The position numbers and the translations under genes are program-made. Positions 1 to 7,673 of a DNA stretch of 41,611 bases are shown one piece after another; positions within the stretch are counted from its first letter, which is position 1; each line of letters starts with the position of its first letter. The stretch is taken from the IMG/VR virus record IMGVR_UViG_3300027596_000105, positions 1 through 41,611 of that record, one strand, 5' to 3'. The stretch comes from a virus. The notes under the pieces are model-generated. The model worked only from the letters and a program-made list of their open reading frames with translations, did no database searches and had not been told where the DNA came from.

Positions 1-1278
1 CTAGCCTTCAAATTGGTAGACGCCTACCTGCCCCGAATTTCTACCGAGCCGGTCTGCAGTGATAATGTTGACTTCTACCACCACCATCCCCGTCAAATGC
101 CACACAGCCGCCATCATGACCCCCATATTTAATGCAAACTCATTCGCACAGCTTTGCTTGAAGAACTCCCCCTCGAGGAACATGCAGGACCCTTTGCAGA
201 GCTGAACGACGGGGCAAGACATGCACTCTTCCCGGAACGCAAAATGCGTCGCGGTATCGAGCGCGATGGCGTCAAAATCAGCCACATGACCGATCTTGTG
301 CGCCCCCTTGGCCCCCGTGTTCTGACAGGTCATAACGTTCCCGCGCAGATCGACGGCGATGGCGTCCGGGCTGTCCATCCCGCATTTCTGGCCAAGGGCG
401 TCGATTGGCCGCCGGCGTTGGATCGAGGCGTAGAATTCGTTGATGCGCTCGCCGAGGCCGAAAGCATTCGGATCCTCGACCAGCGCTTCAAAGATCGACC
501 ACGTCAGGCTGTTCAGTTCTGCAGGCTCGAACCGCCCCGTCCCGATGGCGGTCGCGGCGTCATAAACGTTCACCACGCCCTCGAGCCCCACGACGATGTC
601 CGGTCCGACCTTTTCAGCAAACCAGGCCTTGAGGGCCCGAAGGTCGTGATTCTGGCGCGTCAGAACCGCGTTGAAGCCAGTCCTCCCCGGTCGCTCGGCC
701 AGCAGGGCTTCAATCCAGCGCCGCTTTTCGGGATCATCAAGCGGATCAGGCCCGCGCAAATGCTGCCCTGGCCCGTCATGCGAGATCGTGATGGCGATGT
801 CATGCGCGGCGATGAAGTCGAGCTTCTCGCGGTCAAGAAGTGAACCGTTGGTGATGATCGAGAAGGCTGCCCTAGGGAACCGAGCCGCAAGCGCCGGCAC
901 CAACCGCTTGATCTTGGCCCAATACAAAAATGGCTCCCCGCCCCAAAGCTCAATCTTCTCCGGGGCTTGGGCAATCCAGCCGTCGAGCTCGGTCAAGAAG
1001 TGCTCGACATCCGCCAGCTTTGAGACCGTGGCATCCGCGATCTGGAAAGCCTGACTGCAATAGGCGCAGGCATAGTTGCACGACAGGCCCAGCTGGATTT
1101 TGAGCACCCGAGGCGCGCGGGATTTTCCGAGGGGCTTGTCTTTGGCCACCCGGGCGACCTGCGCGAAGGTTCCCGGGCTAACAGGCAGCGGCAGCCCCTC
1201 ACATTCCGAGGTGTGCGGGTTGTAGCGGACGGAATGCCGGCTGCCATCCCGCGCTTCCAGCGTCAAATCAAACCACAT
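1..1278 (-). CDS. Radical SAM/SPASM maturase-like enzyme
   Basis: A 425-aa radical-SAM enzyme expected to cleave S-adenosylmethionine and modify a peptide or protein. The AdoMet cluster motif CX3CX2C is at C67, C71 and C74 and is followed by a GGEP motif at about 113-116. The C-terminal half carries a complete SPASM signature: C299-X13-G-X4-C318, then C352-X2-C355-X5-C361-X3-C365 and C377, enough for two auxiliary [4Fe-4S] clusters. SPASM proteins include sactionine/thioether RiPP maturases, PqqE and anaerobic sulfatase maturases. The stop codon is at base 1. The ATG overlaps the stop of the upstream oxygenase by one base (TGATG), so the two are translationally coupled. It is the last gene of the late operon in this window. 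Enzyme class is sure; substrate is inferred to be a phage protein, the adjacent Cys-rich small protein being the best candidate. Confidence 0.9.
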   Translation of the reverse strand: MWFDLTLEARDGSRHSVRYNPHTSECEGLPLPVSPGTFAQVARVAKDKPLGKSRAPRVLKIQLGLSCNYACAYCSQAFQIADATVSKLADVEHFLTELDGWIAQAPEKIELWGGEPFLYWAKIKRLVPALAARFPRAAFSIITNGSLLDREKLDFIAAHDIAITISHDGPGQHLRGPDPLDDPEKRRWIEALLAERPGRTGFNAVLTRQNHDLRALKAWFAEKVGPDIVVGLEGVVNVYDAATAIGTGRFEPAELNSLTWSIFEALVEDPNAFGLGERINEFYASIQRRRPIDALGQKCGMDSPDAIAVDLRGNVMTCQNTGAKGAHKIGHVADFDAIALDTATHFAFREECMSCPVVQLCKGSCMFLEGEFFKQSCANEFALNMGVMMAAVWHLTGMVVVEVNIITADRLGRNSGQVGVYQFEG

Positions 1279-1904
1279 CAGTCAAAAAGCCTTTCTTCGA
1301 TCACCACGGGTAGGTTGACGCGGAAGTTCGCGACGACCTGTACATGCGGTGCGCTGCCCTCGTAGGGGTGCTGGTTGTGGGGAATGTGGGAGGGGAAGAA
1401 GACTGAGAGCCCTGGTCGCGGATTGACCGTGTAGCCGTGGCGGCTCTCATAGGGCAGCCGCCCCTCATCGAAGTAGCGCGACGGATCCTCGATCACGAAG
1501 CGCGGACTGCCGACGGAGTTCACCGGCTGGCCTGCCCCGCCACCGGTGAGGAAGTGCACGCAAGTGAGGTCCCCCTCCCGGCTGTCCTTGTGGGTCGAGA
1601 TGAAGCCGCCCGGCTCAATGACGAGGGCGCGGTTCTCGCAATGGTGGGGGTCGAGGTATTGGGCCCAGGGGCCGAGCACGGCGCGCGCGCAGGCGAAGAG
1701 GTGGGATTTCAGGGCTTGGCCGGCTTCACTACGCTCGAGAATGCCCCGCACTCGGCGCTCGGCCGCAGACAGGCGCGTAGAATTGCCCGTTACAGCCGCG
1801 ATTGCTTCGTCGGCAAGCCGCCGGTTAACGTCCCAGTCCACCGGCGTTTCAAAGAAGGTGACCCACGTCGGCCAGAGCTCCAAAGTGGTGCTGCGAACTT
1901 CCAT
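1278..1904 (-). CDS. 2OG-Fe(II) oxygenase (HxD...H type), tail-cassette copy B
   Basis: A 208-aa protein of the prolyl-4-hydroxylase-like 2-oxoglutarate/Fe(II) dioxygenase fold. The iron triad is visible as H105-x-D107 (GGFISTHKDSRE) and a distal histidine, probably H176, in PSHIPHNQHPYEG. R195 (ANFRVN) is the likely 2-oxoglutarate anchor. Such enzymes hydroxylate protein side chains or small molecules. I chose the ATG at 1904, two bases after the stop of the 102-aa gene; a GTG three codons upstream is possible. It sits between the Cys-rich small protein and the radical-SAM gene, which argues for a role in modifying a protein made by the same operon. It is only distantly similar to the second oxygenase (2205-2945), with a different proximal metal motif. 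Confidence 0.85.
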   Translation of the reverse strand: MEVRSTTLELWPTWVTFFETPVDWDVNRRLADEAIAAVTGNSTRLSAAERRVRGILERSEAGQALKSHLFACARAVLGPWAQYLDPHHCENRALVIEPGGFISTHKDSREGDLTCVHFLTGGGAGQPVNSVGSPRFVIEDPSRYFDEGRLPYESRHGYTVNPRPGLSVFFPSHIPHNQHPYEGSAPHVQVVANFRVNLPVVIEERLFD

Positions 1905-1906
1905 GG

Positions 1907-2215
1907 TCAGCACCGGCAGGCACAGTTGCAGTTGAAGGTTTTGCGGTTGGCCGTGATGGTGACCACTCCGGTTGAGCCGCCGCCTGAGAGGCTTTCAACG
2001 TAGCAGTTGTAGGTCGTGGTTCCGCTGAAGTTTGTGTTGATGGTGCCCGTTCCATAGACAGCGGTTGTGCCGGCTCCGCCAGAGGTGGGAACCCCGTTCA
2101 CGACAGTCACATCCGTGACATCGCCCGTGCCGATGACCGGTTTATTGGTGATCCGCGCCCAGTCGATAAGTCCGGTATCGTCGATCACGATGGTTGTTCC
2201 GACCTTATAAGCCAT
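1907..2215 (-). CDS. 102-aa small protein with C-terminal CxCxCxC tail, candidate modification substrate
   Basis: Small protein with two parts. Residues 1-28 contain VIDDTGLIDWARITNKP, a phrase that from memory resembles N-terminal segments of phage fibre proteins. Residues 29-90 are rich in Gly, Thr, Val and Asn and look like beta structure. The chain ends in KTFNCNCACRC, giving cysteines at 96, 98, 100 and 102, with one more at 71. The ATG at 2215 overlaps the end of the upstream oxygenase gene by 11 bases, and the downstream oxygenase starts two bases after its stop, so it is embedded in the enzyme operon. The size, position and cysteine-dense C terminus suit a RiPP-like precursor or a small tail-tip protein modified by the adjacent radical-SAM and 2OG enzymes; an alternative is an unmodified metal-binding tip. 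No function is established. Confidence 0.75.
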   Translation of the reverse strand: MAYKVGTTIVIDDTGLIDWARITNKPVIGTGDVTDVTVVNGVPTSGGAGTTAVYGTGTINTNFSGTTTYNCYVESLSGGGSTGVVTITANRKTFNCNCACRC

Positions 2216-2945
2216 GGCTGCCTCCTTGCGCCTGATGGGCCAGGATCTCCGTGAGACCTGCCTTGCAGTGAGAATTGGGAAGGTCGAGCGCACAAAGGAC
2301 TGGTATGCACATCCGCTCCTCGCCCTCGAAGTAGGTACTGTCGTGGGGAACATGCCCTTCGAAGATGAGCATTGAGCCCGTCCTTGGTTCGACCGCATAC
2401 CAGCCGCCAGTGTAGGCGTCCGGGTTGCGACAGGGCCAAAGCCGCTTGCCGACATTTGCCGGATCATAGAAGCGCACCGCCCCGCGATGAAGCGAGGTCC
2501 CCGGGCAATCGGTGTCCAGCACCACACGCGGGTAATAGGTACAGACGATGTCGGTCTGGATATGAGTGTGGGTGTTAATGCCGACGTTCTCGCGCAACGA
2601 CCTACGCTGCCAGAAGGTATCCGACATCATGCGGATGTCGCCGGTGTAATCGTATCCATAGGCCAGTTGCAAATATTCCCGTACGCCAGCCGCCACCATC
2701 TGCGCCAGCACCGCAAGCGCCGTGTCCTGCCGGTCCATCAGGAAGTTATGGCGCAGATGCCCGAGGTGGTTGGTCTGGTCGCCGACATTGCGCCCATCCC
2801 CCGCCTCCCGGATGCGATTGGCCTCGGCATCCTCTGCCGCCAGCGCGTGTAGGCGGTCATTGAAGCCATCGGGCATCTCCCAATGCTTGTGCAGCACAAA
2901 GCTTGGATAGATCAGCTGGAATTCACTCGTGGTTGCGATTTCCAT
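2205..2945 (-). CDS. 2OG-Fe(II) oxygenase, tail-cassette copy A
   Basis: A 246-aa protein resembling the 'putative 2OG-Fe(II) oxygenase' group (PF13759-like). A proximal histidine cluster at H126/H128 (NTHTHIQTD, with D132) and a distal FEGHVPHDSTYFEGEER segment with H201 and R211 match the metal and 2-oxoglutarate sites of that group. The intervening strands include a YYP turn and a FYDP motif, as is usual there. It starts on an ATG overlapping the stop of the 300-aa gene by one base. It could hydroxylate the upstream 300-aa protein, a fibre tip, or the downstream Cys-rich small protein. Family placement is fairly sure; the exact metal ligands (HxH versus HxHxxxD) need a structural model. 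Confidence 0.8.
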   Translation of the reverse strand: MEIATTSEFQLIYPSFVLHKHWEMPDGFNDRLHALAAEDAEANRIREAGDGRNVGDQTNHLGHLRHNFLMDRQDTALAVLAQMVAAGVREYLQLAYGYDYTGDIRMMSDTFWQRRSLRENVGINTHTHIQTDIVCTYYPRVVLDTDCPGTSLHRGAVRFYDPANVGKRLWPCRNPDAYTGGWYAVEPRTGSMLIFEGHVPHDSTYFEGEERMCIPVLCALDLPNSHCKAGLTEILAHQAQGGSHGL

Positions 2946-3847
2946 CAGATGACCTCCAGCACGATCTTGCCGATCGCGGTGTAATGCTCGGTGTTGAGCT
3001 TCACGGCGATGCTGTCGCCTGGAGAGAGACCCAGCGCCTCGATGGCAAAGCTGCCCGTGCCATCAGCGGCAGTGACCAGACGGCGTTTCGGCAGATAGCC
3101 CGCGTCGCTTTCCAGTTTCAGCGCGATGGCATGGGCAAAGGCTGAACCATCCGCGTTCCACCTGAGCGCGACAGGCACATCCACCCGACCGCCGGCTGGC
3201 ACGGTGGCAGCCTCTGGGCCCAAGGCGTGGAAGTAGAACTGCTTGTACCAAAGCCCGTCCTTCGGGATCGAAGCATCGTCGATCGTGCCCGCTTGCACTG
3301 TGCCGTTCAGCAAAATCGGCGGGATTTGGCACAGGACCTCGATCCGGGCCTGATCGAAGGGCACCACCACAGGCAGAAACACCACCAGCGCGTTCGAGAT
3401 GCCTTCGAGTGCCCTGTACCGGAACGAAGTGTCGATCTTCTCGCGGGCGGATCTGGCAAAACGGTTCCGCCACGAGAGCGGCCGGCCGTCAGCGCCGACA
3501 GCCATGTCGATCAGCGCGTGATCGACGATTTCGTCATGACCCCGCATGCCGGTCGCAAAGAGACCAGATCGGCCCTTGTAGATCGCCCCCATCGGCGCGT
3601 CAGGAAGGTCCGGGATAAAACATTCATTGTGGGCCAGATCCACAAAGCCCGCCTGATTGCCAAAGGCAGGCCGAGCCTCGAGATGCGGCAGAAGATCTGC
3701 CCAGAGCATGACCCCGCCCATGCCAGTTGCCGTACCAGGGTTTGCGAACTCGAAGACGGCAATCGAGACATAGTCTGGTTTGACATCGACCGCGTAATGG
3801 CGCGGCACTCCGCAATTGGTGATGGCATAAAGCCCGGTCTCGATCAT
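2945..3847 (-). CDS. Unknown 300-aa protein downstream of the tail fibre
   Basis: I do not recognise the family. The N-terminal 200 residues form a mixed alpha/beta region without signal peptide or membrane segment. The last 95 residues (from about GPEAATVPAGGRVDVPV) look like a beta-sandwich ending in a VLEVI strand, similar in style to phage carbohydrate-binding or Ig-like modules. It overlaps the preceding S74 fibre gene by 4 bases and the following oxygenase by 1, so it is co-translated with both. Its position makes it a possible fibre-associated receptor-binding or accessory tail protein, and a possible substrate for the two oxygenases. Coding status is well supported by the coupled frame and length; function is unknown. 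Confidence 0.7.
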   Translation of the reverse strand: MIETGLYAITNCGVPRHYAVDVKPDYVSIAVFEFANPGTATGMGGVMLWADLLPHLEARPAFGNQAGFVDLAHNECFIPDLPDAPMGAIYKGRSGLFATGMRGHDEIVDHALIDMAVGADGRPLSWRNRFARSAREKIDTSFRYRALEGISNALVVFLPVVVPFDQARIEVLCQIPPILLNGTVQAGTIDDASIPKDGLWYKQFYFHALGPEAATVPAGGRVDVPVALRWNADGSAFAHAIALKLESDAGYLPKRRLVTAADGTGSFAIEALGLSPGDSIAVKLNTEHYTAIGKIVLEVI

Positions 3848-4437
3848 GGCGCGGTCCTTTTCAGCTGATCGACCTCTTGGGCGAGGTCCTTGATGGCCTC
3901 GACGAGGAGGCCCACGAGATTGCCATAAGCGAGGCGCAGCACGCCTTCGGCTTCGATCACGGCCTCCGGCGCGACCGCATGGACCTCTTGCGCGATGAGG
4001 CCCATCTGCCGCACATCGCTGCCCGCCATGGTGAAGGTGACGCCGGTTAGCGCATGAACTTTGGCTAGCGCATCTGCGATGGGCGCGATGTCGGATTTGA
4101 GCCGTGCGTCCGAAGAGGAGACGAAGTTCGGCGCCGTGACTGTGCCGGAGAAGGTCGCCCCAGCGAGTTGCGCAAAGGCGCTCGCATGGGTGCCATCGAG
4201 AAGATCGGCATTGAGACCCGAGCCAGGCCCATCCTGCGCAGTCACCTTGGCGAAGAGTTCGGCATCGGTCATGCCGCCAGCAGTGACATCGACGATGCTC
4301 TCGACGCCGCTCGTGCTTTTCTTGAGGTAGAGCTTTCCGTCGGTCACGTTGACAGCGAGTTCCCCCAACACAAGATCAGCCGGAACTGGCGCGCGTCCAG
4401 CCACGGTGCTGCGCTTCAACAACAGGATGTTCGGCAT
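3844..4437 (-). CDS. Tail fibre with C-terminal S74 intramolecular chaperone domain
   Basis: A 197-aa fibre protein. The N terminus (LLLKRSTVAG ... LGELAVNVTDGKLYLKK) resembles phage fibre anchoring segments. The C-terminal third begins with SSDARLKSDIAPI and continues through GLIAQEV and a coiled-coil end (LVEAIKDLAQEVDQLK). This is the Peptidase_S74 / endosialidase chaperone domain, which trimerises the fibre and usually cleaves itself at the Ser of the SSDxRLK motif. A short GATFSGTVTAPNF fibre strand precedes it. It starts two bases after the stop of the long fibre gene, and its stop overlaps the start of the 300-aa gene. A second protein with the same C-terminal domain lies at 9178-9837. 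Confidence 0.88.
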   Translation of the reverse strand: MPNILLLKRSTVAGRAPVPADLVLGELAVNVTDGKLYLKKSTSGVESIVDVTAGGMTDAELFAKVTAQDGPGSGLNADLLDGTHASAFAQLAGATFSGTVTAPNFVSSSDARLKSDIAPIADALAKVHALTGVTFTMAGSDVRQMGLIAQEVHAVAPEAVIEAEGVLRLAYGNLVGLLVEAIKDLAQEVDQLKRTAP

Positions 4438-4439
4438 GG

Positions 4440-6080
4440 TCAGAACGTCCCACCGTCGAGCGCCACGCCATCGATAGACCCACCGGTAATGGCGACCGAG
4501 GCGGAGGATTGCGTGGCGAGTGTCCCGAGCCCAAGGGTGCCGCGCGCCGTTGCGGCGTCGGCATCATCCAGAATCGTGCGCGCAAAAGCCGTCAGGGTCG
4601 CCAGGGCCGCGGCTGAGGCCCCAGTGTAGTAAGCGAGACGATCCGCGGCCGGTGCCAAACTCCCGACACTTGCCAACGCTGCGGTGAGGGTGAGTGTCGG
4701 GTTTCCGGCAACGGCATCGCCATTCGAGACAGAAAGCCCGGTGCCGCTGACAGCAATGGATCGTGCCGCCACCGTGGCGGCAGCGGTGCGTGCGACAATA
4801 CCGTTGGTGGCAAGGTTATGAAGCGCCAGGGCCTGCCCCGTCAGCCCAACCGTATCGGCCGCCACCGCAATGCCGGTGCCTGCGCCCACATCCAGCGTGT
4901 TGCCGGATTTGGTCAGACCCGCGCCTGCGAGGATTTGTCCCGCCCCCGTGAACTGCACGAAGGCAACAGCCGTGGTGCCAAGCGCGCCGCCGGGATCCAC
5001 CGTGGCGAGATAGCCCATATCGGCATTGACCGTGCCGCTTTCCACAAAGACATAGGCTGAGACCAACTCGCCCCAGGTATCTGCATCTGGAGAGCGCGCC
5101 CAAGCCCCGGCCGCAACGACATAGATGCCGTTTTGGCCGGCGGTCGTCTGATCCTTCACGAGCACCCTGTCGCCTGCGACAAGCGCAACCCCGTCAAGCG
5201 TCATTGGGCCAGACAGGGTGGCGATATTCGCCGTGCTGGCCGCCCGCACCGATTGCTTGGGCTCAAGCCCCTGCACCGTAAGGTCCACATAGGCCTTGGT
5301 CACGGCATCCTGCGCGCCTTGCGGATCGCCGAGCCCTGTCAGACGAAAGCCGCCGAGGGCGATATCCGCGGCGGGCGCGGTAAGCTGATCGAGCCGGGTC
5401 GCCCTTACGAAGGCCGTCGTTGCGATCTGCGTCGTGTTCGTGCCGTTTGCCGGTGTCGGCGCGGTGGGCGTGCCTGTCAGCGCGGGAGAGGCCAGCGGCG
5501 CGCGTGAAGTGTCTGTTGGATGGACATGATCTGCGCGGGCAAAGCGCGTGGCTGTGCCGATTGCAGCCGTGCCGTCCATTCCTGGAGCGGTCGCAGCAGC
5601 TTGGCCGAGCACAAAGGCGGTCGTCGCAAGCTGGGTGGTGTTGGTGTCGGTTGTCGCCGTGGGAGCCGTCGGCGTGCCGGTCAGGCCGGGCGATGCCAGC
5701 GGTGCTTTCGCATCGAGCGCCGATTGCAGCCCCGTCACATCGCTGACCACATGGGAATGCGCGAGCGCGGCCTTCGTGGCCAGTCCCGCATCGAGTTGCG
5801 ATTTGCGCACGAGGTCTGTCGCCGCACTCGCGTCCTCGGAGGACTTCGGGACGGTGGCGAAGGTCTTGACCCCGGCAATGCTTTGCGAAGCCGTGAGATC
5901 GACAAAGGCGCCTTTGCCCGCAAGAGGGATAACCGAGGTCGCATTGCCCGTCCCATCATCGCCCTTGCCGACATAGAGCGTGTCATCAACCTCGTTATGG
6001 GCAATCTCGCCGGATTTGAGCGCAGTTGGCGCACCGGCCATGCCGGAGACACGGCGTTTGAGTTGGATCGAATTTGCCAT
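4440..6080 (-). CDS. Long tail fibre protein with repeated TATTAFV units
   Basis: A 546-aa, Ala/Thr/Gly-rich fibre. The N terminus (IQLKRRVSG ... LKSGEIAHNEVDDTLYVGKG) matches the anchor style of the S74 fibre. Two copies of a repeat of the type APLASPxLTGTPTAP...TTAFV lie at about residues 126-157 and 194-225, a repeat family typical of phage fibres. A central region with DPQGAQDAVTKAYVD and a VLVKDQT...NGIYVV module is also usual in fibres. The C terminus is a low-complexity beta-rich region without the S74 chaperone, which is instead supplied as a separate gene just downstream. It overlaps the upstream collagen-like gene by one base. Confidence 0.88.
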   Translation of the reverse strand: MANSIQLKRRVSGMAGAPTALKSGEIAHNEVDDTLYVGKGDDGTGNATSVIPLAGKGAFVDLTASQSIAGVKTFATVPKSSEDASAATDLVRKSQLDAGLATKAALAHSHVVSDVTGLQSALDAKAPLASPGLTGTPTAPTATTDTNTTQLATTAFVLGQAAATAPGMDGTAAIGTATRFARADHVHPTDTSRAPLASPALTGTPTAPTPANGTNTTQIATTAFVRATRLDQLTAPAADIALGGFRLTGLGDPQGAQDAVTKAYVDLTVQGLEPKQSVRAASTANIATLSGPMTLDGVALVAGDRVLVKDQTTAGQNGIYVVAAGAWARSPDADTWGELVSAYVFVESGTVNADMGYLATVDPGGALGTTAVAFVQFTGAGQILAGAGLTKSGNTLDVGAGTGIAVAADTVGLTGQALALHNLATNGIVARTAAATVAARSIAVSGTGLSVSNGDAVAGNPTLTLTAALASVGSLAPAADRLAYYTGASAAALATLTAFARTILDDADAATARGTLGLGTLATQSSASVAITGGSIDGVALDGGTF

Positions 6081-6307
6081 CAGAAGAAGCCTCCGTTGAT
6101 GGGAGCGTCGGTCGGAAGAATGGTGATGCCAGGTGTGCCCTGATCGCCCTTGTCGCCTTGCAGACCCGTTCGCCCCTGAGGCCCGGGCTGACCAAGAAGC
6201 CGCACAGCCACCGGACCCGCCAGAACGCGAAGCCGGATCGGTTCGTTGGATCTCAAATGCAGGCGGATCGGCCCGGTCAGGGGTCGAAGTTCAAGTGCTG
6301 CCACCAT
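6080..6307 (-). CDS. Short collagen-like tail protein
   Basis: A 75-aa protein. Residues 1-36 are a basic/hydrophobic beta-like segment. Residues 39-60 form Gly-X-Y triplets (GQPGPQGRTGLQGDKGDQG), a short collagen-like triple helix common in phage fibre connectors. The C terminus ends in NGGFF. It lies between the 119-aa protein and the long fibre, overlapping the fibre start by one base, and is likely a trimeric linker or collar of the fibre. The role is inferred from repeat type and position. Confidence 0.7.
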   Translation of the reverse strand: MVAALELRPLTGPIRLHLRSNEPIRLRVLAGPVAVRLLGQPGPQGRTGLQGDKGDQGTPGITILPTDAPINGGFF

Positions 6308-6310
6308 GGC

Positions 6311-6670
6311 TCAGAGACCCCCAGAACCAGGGAGCCTCGTCACCGGCAGGACCACAGGGATTTCCAGAACGAAGCCGAGGTGCTGGTCGGGTGTCAGATC
6401 GGTGCGGACGAGATCCAGAACAATACCGCCGGGCCCGAGGCTGGCTGTCACGTCAGGGGCAAGAACGATTTCCAGCGTGCGCACATCCACGCGCAGCACG
6501 CTGCCCGCCGCACTGGACAGTTCTGCCACCACCGTCGCGGTGCTGATCGCGCTGCGCACTTGGCCCACAAAGCTGGCCCCCTCGGGGAAGAGATCGGCCT
6601 CGGCCTGCAACTGCAGCCGGTATTCATAACCGATCAGGATCACCGGACCTTCTTGAAGTGACGTGGTCAT
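6311..6670 (-). CDS. Unknown 119-aa tail-region protein
   Basis: A predicted beta-rich protein (for example ILIGYEYRLQLQAEADLFPEG and RTLEIVLAPDVTAS) with no recognised family. I place the start at the ATG at 6670 because GGAGG lies about 5 bases upstream; an in-frame ATG four codons earlier would overlap that ribosome-binding site. It is the first gene of the left fibre block and is followed by the collagen-like gene after 3 bases. It is probably a small tail or fibre-base component. The 100-bp gap upstream separates it from a divergent plus-strand gene and must hold promoters for one or both. Confidence 0.6.
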   Translation of the reverse strand: MTTSLQEGPVILIGYEYRLQLQAEADLFPEGASFVGQVRSAISTATVVAELSSAAGSVLRVDVRTLEIVLAPDVTASLGPGGIVLDLVRTDLTPDQHLGFVLEIPVVLPVTRLPGSGGL

Positions 6671-6772
6671 GCATGCCTCCACGGACCATTCGAGCGGCCG
6701 GGTCAGAACGAGTTCGATTGAGAATTCAGCCCATTTCGCCTAAAGGATGCGCGGCCACGGGAGGGACGCATC

Positions 6773-7456
6773 ATGGATCAGGACGACGAACGGCTCGACC
6801 GTCTGGAAGAACTCTTGCAGGCGCTGCCCGTCGAGAACGAACCGATGACAGTGAGCGAGCTCGATGGTTTTATGACGGGACTTCTGGCCTGTCCCGAGAT
6901 GATCCCGCCTTCGGACTGGCTCTCACAGGTCTGGGGCGTCACGGGGGACGCACAATTCCCCGACCTCGCCACGGCCCAAGAGACGATCGGGGCGGTGATG
7001 GCCCATTACAACGATGTCGCTGCCCGGATCACGCAATCGCTCTGGGTCGAACCGATCTACGAGATCGATACGAACAGCGACGAGACCCTCTGGGAGCCTT
7101 GGGTTGACGGCTTCACACGCGCCATGGCTTTGCGGCCCAAGGCCTGGGAAGAGCTGCTGGACCGGGCCGACAACGAGGCCCGCGAGACCATGATATTCAT
7201 CATGGCGCTGCAGGACATCTACATCGGGAACAGCAAGTTCAGCGATGAAGAGATCGACCAGATCGATGAAGAGGCCCCCGATTTGATCCCGAACTGCGTG
7301 GCGACGATCCTGCACCAGTCACGCCCCGAACTGGCCCGCGCGATGCCTGCCAATCTCCCCGGCCAGCCGTTCAAATCGGAGCCCAAGACAGGTCGCAACG
7401 ATCATTGCCCCTGCGGCTCGGGTCGCAAATACAAGCAGTGCTGCGGCAAGAACTGA
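6773..7456 (+). CDS. YecA/UPF0149 family protein with SEC-C zinc motif
   Basis: A 227-aa plus-strand protein inside a block of minus-strand late genes. Residues 5-180 fit the UPF0149/YecA fold (LDRLEELL ... [22 protein letters not shown] ... WVDGFTRAM). The C terminus is a SEC-C metal-binding motif ([18 protein letters not shown]), the same zinc module as at the end of SecA. GGGAGG lies just upstream of the ATG. The stop is 16 bases from the convergent Rz1 gene. Bacteria encode such proteins outside phages, so this is probably a cargo gene (moron) with its own promoter, perhaps interacting with Sec or ribosomes; the function is not established. Confidence 0.88.
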   Translation: MDQDDERLDRLEELLQALPVENEPMTVSELDGFMTGLLACPEMIPPSDWLSQVWGVTGDAQFPDLATAQETIGAVMAHYNDVAARITQSLWVEPIYEIDTNSDETLWEPWVDGFTRAMALRPKAWEELLDRADNEARETMIFIMALQDIYIGNSKFSDEEIDQIDEEAPDLIPNCVATILHQSRPELARAMPANLPGQPFKSEPKTGRNDHCPCGSGRKYKQCCGKN

Positions 7457-7472
7457 TCGGTGAGGTAGATTT

Positions 7473-7673
7473 TCACGGGCGCCAGCCGCAGAGTTCTGCG
7501 CCTGTCTCGTTGTGCGCAAGGATCTGGCGCGCGGTCCCACTGCTCAACTGATCCGCCCGCGACGGCCGGATCGGCTCTGCCCAGTCACAGCCCGAGCGCA
7601 AACCGGGATCAGTCGCGCATCCAGCGATCAAGACGGAGATCACGCTCAGCCTCAGGCAAAGTCTCGATCTCAT
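7473..7673 (-). CDS. Rz1: Rz1-like outer-membrane spanin lipoprotein
   Basis: A 66-aa protein starting at the ATG at 7673. The N terminus MRSRLCLRLSVISVLIAGC is a lipoprotein signal peptide with a VLIAGC lipobox; the Cys would be lipidated and anchored in the outer membrane. The rest is short and contains several prolines and two further cysteines. It begins inside the Rz-like gene and runs out of frame with it for 65 bases, the nested architecture typical of Rz/Rz1 pairs. Together the two span the periplasm and fuse the membranes at the last step of lysis. Confidence 0.75.
   Translation of the reverse strand: MRSRLCLRLSVISVLIAGCATDPGLRSGCDWAEPIRPSRADQLSSGTARQILAHNETGAELCGWRP

Noticed and set aside
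5400-5720. DNA repeats as CRISPR or IS ends
   Set aside because: The repeated sequence is coding and encodes the TATTAFV-type fibre repeats; there are no spacers or terminal inverted repeats.
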